64,000 nt of DNA from Rhyacichthys aspro. Its lineage: Eukaryota; Chordata; Actinopteri; Gobiiformes; Rhyacichthyidae. Position 1 is the first letter of the stretch. Every line of letters starts with the position of its first letter. Positions 1-10,609 of this stretch are shown piece by piece. The position numbers were made by a program, and so were the translations under genes. The notes beneath the pieces are model-generated. The model had not been told where the DNA came from. It saw nothing but the letters and a program-made list of their open reading frames with translations, and did no database searches. The stretch is taken from NCBI GenBank assembly GCA_036850595.1, contig CM072156.1, positions 4,581,441 through 4,645,440 of the forward strand. The letters run 5' to 3'.

Positions 1-510
1 AAAATGTTCACCTCATTAAATCACACTGTTAGATTTTACCGTCCTATCTAAAGTTACGAACCATTTGAACTTAATATCTTCTCGTATCTGCGAACCACTG
101 CTTCCACTCTCTCCCAGGCTGACCATTAGTCTACATGACATCATCTGCTGTTTCTGGTTTTAATAAAAGACTGATATTGTGACTGCGCTGATCCAGACTG
201 TCACGGATGATGGACGTCACACGCGTGAAAATGGGACATGGTTGGTTTACACTTTTAGATCAGTATTTTTTATGCATTTGATTCAGGATTGTATGGAAAT
301 AATAGAAAATGAAGGTCACATGACAGGATCCATGGGGCAATTCAGACCCTTTAACTCTTTATATGTTGGATTATGTTGGATTACGGATCTAAAATAAGGA
401 ATAAACAATCATTAAAAGGGACAAAATGTCACAAAAGCAGAAAACAGCCAAGACCAGAGACATGTGCACCACAGATATCAAAGAATGGATGGAAAAGTAG
501 GACACAGTGA

Positions 511-588
511 GTACAATCTTCTACTAATGACAGACTAATGGTCAATTTGACAGAGCTTGATGAAGGAGGATATTACTGTTTTTAGAAT
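511..588 (+). pseudogene. possible relic of an Ig V-set domain exon
   Basis: The frame reads RLMVNLTELDEGGYYCF and then a stop. The pattern L-x-x-x-D-x-G-x-Y-x-C is the hallmark of the F strand of V-set immunoglobulin domains, as in fish CD300/pIgR-like receptors. An in-frame stop lies just upstream at 508-510, and no matching B strand or cysteine is visible nearby, so if this is real it is a dead fragment. The match is short and could be chance. Confidence 0.25.
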
Positions 589-659
589 AAAAATGAGCAG
601 AAGACACTGAGGAGACCAGACTGAGGCTTAAGTGTTGCTTTAAATATAAAAAATAAACC

Positions 660-1020
660 TAGTTAAAGGAGTGGTGTGTAGTTGTGGCAGCATCTTGTGG
701 CGAAACTGCATATTGCAATTCACACCATTTTTCGGAAACGGCGTGAGCAGGTAGTGTAGCCCTGTAGGGACATGTTATCGTCTAGCAACAAACCAAATGG
801 AAATACGTCTGGTGATAAGTTTAGAGTTATGACTGTGCTTCATCTCCAGCAGTGCTCAGTTTGTTCTCTCTGAACAGCTGTAGAAACAAGAACAGGAAGT
901 ACAACTTACACAGGGTTTTATGGAGCTTTAATTTATAGCTTTTTTTTCTCAACATAGACAAATGCAAATGGTGTTATTTTGAGGTAAATATCCACTTTTG
1001 AAAACCAATGTGTTGCCTTT
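660..1020 (+). repeat. dispersed repeat family C, copy 1
   Basis: The words CAGTGCTCAGTTTGT, TATGGAGCTTTAA and GGTGTTATTT appear here in order. Subsets recur at 9355-9480 on the same strand and at 4465-4560 on the opposite strand, with similar spacing. This indicates an old interspersed element of unknown class. I see no coding capacity or clear terminal repeats. Confidence 0.5.
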
Positions 1021-4000
1021 TGGTTAACTGTATACTGCAAAAAAAAAAATAAAAAAATACTCAATTCACCTTTAATGAAAACAAACATAAACACTTATCT
1101 TCAAGCAAACTGCCCGATTCCGATGTGAGTTTCATTGCTTTAGTCCTGTCCCATTATACTGTGTATTATTTCTATATTTTACTATAATACAAGTCAAATT
1201 TGATCTTATAGGTTGTCTAATAGGGATGATACAGTAGTCTGCTTATAGATAGATAGGTAGATGCTTATGATACTTATTCTACAGTAAATAAATGTCAGCG
1301 CACCCCAAGTTTGGAGAAGCAGACAGGAGCAATGACACAGGCCTTGGGTCATGTACGGCAGCAAATACATAAAAACAACACTCGAGAGCTTTCTGTATCT
1401 TCTTATCTAAGTGTGTGTTGCATGGTGGGTATTTATATGCGTTTCTTTTGACAATGTGACCGACTGAACTCTGTAATCTGGGCTATTTCTCAACATATAT
1501 CGGAAAAAATATACTCTATGGACCACTCATTAGAAGTACTTTAGTTTTTACAATTTGAAGAGCTACATTTACATGCTTTAGTCTCTATGGCCTTGCTCCT
1601 GTCTGCTTCTACAGACTGGAGATGTGGTGAAAACAATCTACTGTAGGGAATAATTAGCTCCAAACCTTTTTATCAGAACCACATTTACAGAAAGTCAAGT
1701 GGCCTCACCTCACTTTCGATGTAGGTCAGCCCTAGTTCTTATGAACATGACTGAGATAAACTGTTCCCAGGACCATTTTTTATAGTTTCTCTGATAGCAA
1801 TCAAAGAAAATTAAATGATTATAGTATTACGTGATAGCATTGATGTGTGTCTACTGGGACATCCTGAATATTTGAACAGATTTGATCTTTTTTTTTTTCT
1901 TGGAAAGGAATGTGCTTTTGATTTAAATGAAGTTATAAGGCAATAATCAGTTAAACATGGCTGATTTATGTTGAATGTGTATTAAACATACAGAGAAGTC
2001 TTACATCAGAGAGGCTATAAGGGCCGTCCTGTTATCACAAGTGCTTAAAAAAAACCAGAATCCACTTACTCCGTGCTTTGACGGTGTCCGAGATCTAAGC
2101 TATGTGAAACAGATTTTTGGCGTTGGCTGAAAAACCGCAGTATGGTGTTCATTCAGAGTTTGTCGAGTTCTTGTATAATTTACGAGCGCGCATTAAACGG
2201 CCTCGCACCAGGCAGCCTATCATGTAAACAGATCAGGGCTTTTACAGGCAGCGCGCCGGCTGTTTAAACACACCAAAGGAAAAGGGCCAAAGGAGGGAAA
2301 TTAAATCCTAAATGGAAAACACGTGTGGCTCTCCGTGTGTGGATGTAAAAGGTCTGGTGGGAGGCGGAAAAGGGGGGGAAGGGGCAGACGATGTGGAAGT
2401 GACACAGTGTGAGGCTAAAACGCACACATAAAAACCTGCAAACACATACAAACACACTCACACAAGCCGGCGTAGCGTGAAACCTCCACTTCTATCAGGT
2501 CCAGCTGTGAAGCCAGTCATATCAAAGGCGGCTCGGAGACCATCGGATCCAGATGGGCTCAGGCTCAGAGGCCTTCTCACTTTGGCCGCTTTCATTCGTA
2601 TGTGTTACTTTAGATATCGCTCTGTCCTGGAAAATTGCCACGGTGCCCCCTTTAGATACCCTTGACTGGCGAAGTAATATTTCACATCATTTTGTTATTA
2701 TTCTTTCTATGTGATTGGAAATTTGACTGTATTAAGATAAAACGGGACCAACAACACCGTCTTATTCCACCGAGAGACCAACAGACCAGACGAGAGACAG
2801 TTTCATTCACATTTACGTCTTTATTACATTTCCTCTTTAAAATAATACAGTGTATAGGCTCAAATCACACACATCACACCTGATCTTCCCCAGAAACACA
2901 CATCGTCCTGAGCCAATAAGACAAACGGATGTTGGGGTTAAAACAAGAGAACAACAGGTATATAAACATGCAAAAAGCAGTTTATTAGGTGCCAGGCAAG
3001 GCAGTATTCAGAGCTAAGCAAAGCATAAGTGCCCTTAGATGAAGCAGCAGTGTCTATAGAGCAGTAAGGTAAGTGTAATTAGTATTTAACATGTTTTTCT
3101 AAAGCTCAAAAACTTGCAACAGATATTAATACATAGCACAGAGGATTAGACAGCCTGCAGTGTCACCAACAGAGCGCCAATTAGAGCATGTATCGAGAGA
3201 AATATTGGATTGTCAAAGAGGCTTATACCTGGAGAACTGGATGAGAAACCCTGTTAGGATCCGCCAGCTGATGAGTGAAGGCGTTAAAAGGCAGGTCCTG
3301 GGAGTAAATTGTTTCTAAGTCTGTCATTTTCTCCTGTAAAAGGTGATCTCCCGGAGCAGACGTGACGCCGAAGGTTTGGTGAGTACTCTCATACTCTTTC
3401 CACTGTTTGATGAAGTTGCTTAGATGTTTGAAGACACTCAGTACAAATATGAACGCATTAGCTGTCGCATTCACCCCCAAAAAGGCCGATGTTCTGTCCA
3501 TTACCGACTAAACACTGAAACGAACCTGACTATCTCCTGATATTTATGAACCTAAATCCAAGAAATGTGAGTTAAGAGCTTAAAAAATAAGAAAACAAGA
3601 TGGACTCAAAGTGTGTTTAAACCTCTCTACTTTCTATTTTTCTCACTGATTTCTATACCTTAGTGTTTTGGCAGCAGTAATAACAAGTGTCATGTGAAAC
3701 CAGAGTGATAACCCGACGACAAACCCACAGAGAATGCGGTGAACTCAGGCTCGGAGCCACTGGGACGTCCTGTCTGTGCTTCAGATCAAAATGACAGCAG
3801 GCCACAGCAGAAAACTAGATATTATCTGGATTAGGATGTGTGTGGATGGTGTCAGTGTTTTTATAAAGAAGGCTTCGGTGGTTTCTTTGTGTTTCTGAAC
3901 ATGTTTAGAGACAGTCGGAGCATGTTCTACAGCAGACGGTTGAGGCGAGACTTTATAGCTATAATATGTTGAGTATAAATTAGCCCAGGCCACATCTGCA

Positions 4001-4464
4001 GGGTTCATCCTGTGTGTGCTGTCAACTTTAGGGCTAGAAAACTATAAAAGTGCCATCACTCAGTCTCTCAGCAGAAGTATATCATTCATTCATGTTTTTA
4101 CACGTGTATCTCATGCCGTTCATTTGCTTTCTTATTTTATATTCTGTCCTCTTTATTTTGTCAGTAATATTACATAAATCAGAGTTGTGATAAAGCACTA
4201 AAGAACCCTTCTATAAATGTTTCAGAATCCTGTAACCAAGTATTTTGTGCATTTACTCTTGCTTCTATCGTCCTGATTCAAAACATAACCCTCTCATTTA
4301 TTTTGATAATGCACATTTATGAGTACAGCCAAACATCTCTGTGTCTCATTAATATTTAAATGCAATATTGACAGCAGGCCACACTGTTAAGAACAAACCC
4401 ATGATCTATTTTTGTGTCTGAGAGCTGAGAACGATAATGCAGTCTTTGCATTAATCTGTGTTGG

Positions 4465-4560
4465 GAAAATATCTATTTAAAGCTCCATAGAACCCAGTGG
4501 AAGTACCTTTATTTACTTTTCCAAGAGCACAAACTGAGCACTGTCAGAGGAGAAGCTCTT
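4465..4560 (-). repeat. dispersed repeat family C, copy 2 (inverted)
   Basis: Read on the minus strand this contains CAGTGCTCAGTTTGT followed by CACTGGGTTCTATGGAGC, matching the copies at 660-1020 and 9355-9480. It is a short truncated copy. Confidence 0.5.
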
Positions 4561-5254
4561 ATGTTTCTTTTTTTGCCTAAATTCATGCATAAAGTGTCAA
4601 AACAGCCAAAGAGAGAAATCCTTTTGGAAAACACTTTACAAAATTACACCAGGATTAATACTGATAATTAAAATCATATTTATGAACTTATACCGTCTTC
4701 CTTTGCCAAATGCTTAAGACTTTTTTCACACCATAATTCAACCCTCTCCTTTTGTCCTAAATCATTCTCTGGAGGCTTCTCTGTTATTATTAATGTTATT
4801 CTCCACATGACCTCATGATGTGACTGAGTAATAAAAGCCCGAGAATCAGAAACAGAGAGATGATCTTTATAGAAGCGTGTTTTTTGATGAGTCCGTTTGA
4901 TCAGTCTATTCTTTTTGAAGCGCTCTCTTCTCGTTCTTCCTCGTCACTTTAAAAAGGGATAAAAAAGAAAGAGGAATGGTAGCTGCAAATTCAACTCGGC
5001 CACAAAAGCGTCAAGTCTTTTTATGTCGAGTGTTGGATGAAAGACCATCTACTTTTGCAGCTTCTAAATTTAAAGGCACAGTAGGAAGAAAAAGAAAAGA
5101 GTCTGGACTGTTGTAAACATGCAGCAAAGATGCCACTTGTATGGATTAAAATAGGCTGGAGCCATTTTAACCAGTTTTGCCGTTTAAATTCTTATTTTTA
5201 AGTGTTAATTCTCTGTCGACCAATCAACACACTGCAGTGTCTCTGGTTCCTTTC

Positions 5255-5770
5255 AATTACTGTTCCTCCATGAACCAAGTCAACCAAAAGTTGTATTGTA
5301 CTGATTATTGTTGGTCTTGTCTTTGTCTCAAACTCATTTTTACTCAGTCTTATCTCAGTCCCGGACATCAAGACCAACCAAGACCAACCAAGACCAACCA
5401 AGATCACAAGTGGTAGATTTGTCTGTTCTTGGGATTGAATAAAAACCTCAACCATTTCATATTCAATTAAAAATCTTCTTATAACTTATGTTATGTCTCC
5501 TTCACCAAACACTAACCTCCATGAGTCTGGACCTGGTCTAAGACTGGACTAACTCTGTCTCCTTCACCAAACACTAACCTCCATGAGTCTGGACCTGGTC
5601 TAAGACTGGACTAACTCTGTCTCCTTCACCAAACACTAACCTCCATGAGTCTGGACCTGGTCTAAGACTGGACTTGGACTGTTTTTATATTTAACTGAGC
5701 CCTATTACAGTGTATCGTCCACTGGTTCTGGTCTTGATTCTGTTTTGATCTGGTCTCGCCTTGACTTCTT
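5255..5770 (+). repeat. dispersed repeat family A, copy 1, with internal tandem arrays
   Basis: The block contains a 10-bp tandem repeat (AGACCAACCA, about 5370-5403) and then a 62-bp unit repeated three times almost without change from about 5494 to 5675. The key words in each unit are CTTCACCAAACACTAACC, CCATGAGTCTGGACC and CTAAGACTGGACT. The same words occur at 42,940-43,215, 50,130-50,580 and 58,585-59,010. The class is unknown to me and no long ORF is present. Confidence 0.75.
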
Positions 5771-7317
5771 GATACTCTCTGCAACAAAAGTGCTACCAGG
5801 ATTGGCTGGAGATTCCAGGATTATTAACATGGTTTTACTCATTGTGAGTCAGAAACTGCTCTGGATGGTACAAAATGTTTAATATAACGTGTAAAGGCCC
5901 AAGTTCGGACTAAAGTGTCAGTCAGTGTCAGGTTTAAATGGAAAATATAAACACAATGCAGTCCACCTTTATGTAAATGCTCCTTCTGTTTGAGATGTTG
6001 TGTTTATTCATGCGTAGCTTTTATTTCTCCATTTCCTCCTCTCTGTTGGCGTTAAGTTTGTCCTTTGTGTCACAATGGCCTCTCTGTGTCAGGTGTGAGG
6101 TGTCAGCTTTTGTGTATTCTTTATGAATGCTTTGTCGCTCATTCATAGCTGGGCCTTTGTGTAAAAAAAAAAAAAAAAAGGAACAAAGATGTCTCACCCA
6201 GTTTGTTTAACAGCCATGCAAACAGGCTGAAGGGGAAATACCCGGCGCGAGAGTGATAATCAAAGCCTTGTTATGGTCATGGGAATGCAAATACAAGTGT
6301 GTGTGCTTGTGTATCAGGTGTATCATTATCCTACTGTGTGTGGGGAAGGCGTGCACGCATTTCTATAGGACTTTTTGACGTTGAAGTCAGCTTAACTCAT
6401 TTGCAAACAGTTTGTATGACAACGATCCGCGCACACGTACAAAAAGCAAATAGAAATGTGTGAGTGTAGTGTGTGTCGCTCTTAATCCAAGAGACAGGCT
6501 TAGACACTGAGACTCTAGCAACCCTTTAAGTAATCACTAATACTGTTAAAGCACAACTGAGCTCTCACACACACCACCGCAGATAAAGATAGAAGGAGTG
6601 TGTGTGTGTTTATCCGCTTACACACACACACACACTAAATGTATCCGCACAACAGCACTGGAGTCTAATGAACTTCTGTCTTTGAGTCGTGGTGGAGGGT
6701 TTTTAAACATATTTACTCTAAAGACCTCTACGTCAAAGGCTAATTAGGCCGAGCGGTAAGGTCGTGACCCTGCGGCCCTTAGATATAAGCCATGCGTGTC
6801 ATTTGAGGACTGCTCCCATATGGACACGGTAGAAAACAGGACTTTCAGGCTTTCGTATTGTTTATCCTCACCTTGTGGTTTGACCGATGTGTGACGGCGT
6901 TTACAGATGTGTCGTGTACAAAGAGATGTTTGGACAGTGTCATTTTGTGTAAATACCCACCACCTTCGTGAGTCTTAGTCACAGACATGTCATCCTGGTT
7001 TGGAAAAGAGTCAGATTTAGTCATCGATTTCAGAAAATAACTCCTATACATCTTTTTCTTGGGTGTTTTGGGATCGAGGTAGCTCACAAAAACATGATAC
7101 AAGAAAAAAGAGTGCTTGATAATGTTGAGAAATGGTTCTTGTTTTGTTTGGTTCTCAGGTTTCAAATTGGTACTTAATGTATGTCTGCGTTTAAAAATAC
7201 TTTGTACCTTAAAAAAACAGTAAACAAAGTTGGAAAAAAAAGAAAGATCATTTTGAGAAATGATTAAAATCTACATTACGTATTTTTCCTCATCAGTAAA
7301 ACATTAATTATCTTGGG

Positions 7318-7470
7318 TCTCATGTTGTCACTTTGTTTACAAGTGGAGACTATCCAAGCGACAAGTTTGGAAGAAAAAAATACATGTCTTTTACAACCTT
7401 AGGGTAATTTTAGTGTATTTTGCTAAGGTTGAGTGTATTGGCTTATTTCTGCAGCTTCTGTTTGAGCCGT
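7318..7470 (+). repeat. dispersed repeat family B, copy 1
   Basis: It shares TTTACAAGTGGAGACTATCC with 51,862-51,890 and then the similar phrase GGGTAATTTTAG (GAGTAATTTTAG in the other copy). It is an old interspersed repeat fragment with no coding capacity visible. Confidence 0.55.
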
Positions 7471-8888
7471 AAAGCGCATCACTCACTGATCTCCTGCAAT
7501 ATCTCCCTGTTTTTGTCCATCTGAGGTCACCGTGTCAGTGACGTAGCCCTGATTTTAACGATCTCATGTCTAAGAACCATCGAAATTATTTTGAGAACAT
7601 ATATTTGGGCTAAAAGTTACATACTAAATGATAAAATAGCAGCCAAATCAAGGAATTTGACAAAGGCAGCTCAATTTGTGTCTGTGTTTTGAATAATACC
7701 TATAGACAGTGTTAAAACAAAACAGTATTGAAACTTTTATTTACTGCAATTACACAAAAACATGCTTCTTTTTTTAGATGATTGTCATTTTGAAGTAAAA
7801 CTGCATTTGTTTTGTTGTATTTTAATCCAAAGTGAAACCATCTGTTTACAAATTTGTCATAGATAATGTCAAAAAATTAATTCATAGAAGATTCCTGCCC
7901 TTGTTTTGCCTGAAATCCCAAAGGCCGATGGGTTTTCTTGTAAAGAGGGTTTCTTCTACTCTAGTCTGGCCTGTTGCAGATGAAAATCACAGTGTTTCTT
8001 TTGTGTCTCTGTGTGTACTTGTGTATCTGTGGTGTGATCAGACAGAGGCAGCAGACTCAGAGTTTAAAAGGTGACTAAAGTAAAGCGAGATAAAAGTGAA
8101 CAGAAACAGTGTGTGATCCAAGAACTGAAACTAAGACGATTTACGCTGAGTGTTCCTCGCTGAAGTTAAAGAGGATTATGCTTCGGGCATCGCTCCAAGT
8201 GACAAAACACACAAACACAATGACACAACGTTACGTGCCCTTGACACACAACTGAGACTGGTGACTCTGCATATGCTACACTTAAGCTTTATTTAAACTA
8301 AAGCTGAAATAATAGCATTTAGGGCCATGTAACTGTAACTATATTAGTATTGACAGACACGGTCAGGTCTGGGACAAACTAAAGTATAGTATGTCTATGC
8401 AAAGTTAAATTGAGATACTTAAGCCTAGCCTTAATAAAAGAGGAACAGTGCCAGCCTCTGTTTCTTTATCTGTCTGTCTGTCTGTGTTATAACCTGCTTT
8501 TACATAACTGGGATCAGTGGGACTCAGACTGGACTTAGAACTGGCTCCAGGACTTAATTTTGAAAGTCTGGGTCAAGGAAAGGTAAATACATAACAAGAC
8601 TGCAACTGGTTTTTGAACAGTTTTATGAACATTTTGACAACATCTGGAGGTGAACATTCAGACTGATATATCCTATACTGTACACACTCCCACACACAGA
8701 GCATGTGAACAGCTATGATTCCCCTCAAGTCGATAACATTGTCTTTGAATAAACCCAGAGAAAATAGGTCTGATGTTGATTACACCTTCAGGCAGAACAT
8801 AACATAACATGAATTAATGAAAGTTGTTATTGGTCAGTCTGTTCAATTATGCATAAATGTTATATTTTAGGTTTCAGTATCAATGTAT

Positions 8889-8944
8889 TGTACAGTATAA
8901 TATGGTGTGGTACAGTATAATATGGTGTGGTACAGTATAATATG
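8889..8944 (+). repeat. short tandem triplet, 20-bp unit
   Basis: The unit TACAGTATAATATGGTGTGG occurs about three times in direct tandem, the last copy with one change (GGCGTGG). Confidence 0.85.
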
Positions 8945-9354
8945 GCGTGGTGTGAAGGACACAAGTAAATTGACTAATGGTTCTTAAGAAGATGCTAGTT
9001 AACTATTTAATGTAATTCAATTACACCTAACCTGTGGTTAATGCTGTTAGTTAATGCTCACGTAAATAAGTGAAAGCACATGCCAGCCTCATTATAAACC
9101 TTAATGTAAAGGGTTATCCCACTAAAGGACAAAGTCTTTTGTTGTATAAGAGGACCATAGTCGTTCTGTTTTTTTTAGACCAGCTTCTTAGACTGTTCAA
9201 GGTGGTTACTTTCAGTTAATTACCTCACGTTAAAGTTAAACAGAGTTGTAACTATCTCTAATTCTTGTACAAACGATGTTATTTGCACAGCCTCCTATTC
9301 AACAACTTTTGAGTATTAATACATGTTAATTATTCAGAACGGAGAACACTGGTT

Positions 9355-9480
9355 AGCATAGTCTAACATAACAGAACACAACGTCCTTCCACTGGGTTCT
9401 ACGGAGCTTTAAATGATCTACAAATACAAACGGTGTTATTTCAGGGCATTATCCACGTCTGAAACTATAGCTACGGTCAT
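9355..9480 (+). repeat. dispersed repeat family C, copy 3
   Basis: It contains CCACTGGGTTCTACGGAGC followed by ACAAATACAAACGGTGTT and ATTATCCACG, parallel to 660-1020 and to the reverse strand of 4465-4560. Confidence 0.5.
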
Positions 9481-10139
9481 GAGCTGTGGGTCATGTGACC
9501 TTTGAACGTAAACGTGTGATTACTTACCAACTTGTGATGTCCTTCACAAAACACACAAAGCAGCGCAAACATCGTTGACCTGTTTGAACACACAACGGTG
9601 ACTGTGAGATATCATCAACCCGCCGTGTTTTTACATTGTACGTCTGTAGATTACCAATTTAATAAAGATAACAGAAATACCATGGAAAAGGCAAAACAGG
9701 AAATGGAGAAAAATCCCTGCTCTTTCTGAAGCACATTATGTCTGCGCGGTGAATAGGATGAGGTCATGTTTATCTGTAACACTATAGCCTCGGCAAAAGC
9801 GTGGAGTGGCAGCAGCAGCTCTTCCTTGACCTCTAATGAACCTGGCTAACTGTTTTACAACCTCACAGATCAATGGTAACTCTATTAGAGGAGCTTAGCA
9901 TTAGGGCCCAGTGTAATGGCCCAGTATCTGTGGGGATCTCAGGTGTAAATACAGACTAGTGCTAATGCCATCCTTGGCTTCAGACCCCCTCCTGGAGCCG
10001 TTATAAAACCTCGAGGTAGAGCTTTAACGAGGTCAGTACCTGCCGGCCAATTAGGAGGCTCGGATAAGGTCACGTGACAAAGGAGGCAAGACAAGGTGAG
10101 GCCAATGGAGGTAAAAGGTGACAAACAGTTGAAAAGGTT

Positions 10140-10490
10140 GTTTTTGATCAATTTCAGTGGGTTATAGTTGGATTAGTTGGATTTGAAGAGGCTTTAGAGG
10201 GATTTGAAATGGTTTTAGTTAAATTTTAAAGCGTTTGTTTTGTATTTAATGGGTTTTAGTTGGATTTGAACAGGTTTTGCATTGGATTTGAACAGATTGT
10301 ATTTGGATTTGGGCATTTTTACATAGATTTAAACAGGTTTTGGTTAGATTTGAAAAGATTTTTGTTGGGTTTGAACAGGTTTTAGTTGGATTTAAACAAT
10401 ATTTTGGCAAGTTTGATTGGATTTTTATTGGATTTAAAAAGATTTTAGTCGCATTAAAGCAGGTCTCAGTTGTATTTGATCAGTTGTTTT
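10140..10490 (+). repeat. degenerate minisatellite, about 21-bp unit
   Basis: Degenerate tandem units built on TTGGATTTGAACAGG plus TTTTAG run through this stretch. Because the unit is about 21 bp, some frames stay open and show a 7-residue periodicity (for example VGFEQVLVGFKQ). The 87-codon frame at 10,340-10,603 is therefore a product of the repeat rather than a gene. Confidence 0.8.
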
Positions 10491-10609
10491 GTCTGGTGAG
10501 CATGTGCCTAGACTTTTACTGGAAATCAGCAATAACAATGCACATTTTTTCAATAAAATACATTAAAAAGTCTTGTACAACCATGATCTCAAACAGAAAA
10601 TAGAGCTGT

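Larger units (their letters stand above)
1..5250. other. gene-free interval with degraded repeats
   Basis: I see no supportable gene. The open frames are short, lack splice-compatible partners and do not resemble a protein family, apart from a possible immunoglobulin-like relic near 511-588. Positions 660-1020 and, on the reverse strand, 4465-4560 share words with 9355-9480 and appear to be copies of one dispersed repeat. Positions about 2020-2290 are more GC-rich and complex than their surroundings and could be a regulatory block. Confidence 0.6.
5780..10120. other. gene-free interval
   Basis: No exon could be supported on either strand. The interval includes a poly-A tract near 6163-6179, short GT/CA runs near 6595-6640, a family B repeat at 7318-7470, a 20-bp tandem triplet at 8889-8944 and a family C copy at 9355-9480. 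Positions 9830-10,090 look like complex non-repetitive sequence rich in homeobox-, GATA- and E-box-like words. Confidence 0.55.

Noticed and set aside
3223..3501. 92-codon minus-strand frame starting MDRTSAFLGVNATANAF
   Set aside because: It resembles no family I know, has no obvious splice partners and is within the length expected by chance in this sequence.
6745..6790. tRNA-like word GGCCGAGCGGTAAGGTCG
   Set aside because: It resembles an A box, but no B box follows at the right distance and no cloverleaf can be drawn.
10340..10603. 87-codon plus-strand frame with a heptad-like pattern
   Set aside because: The pattern comes from the 21-bp minisatellite at 10,140-10,490, not from selection on a protein.
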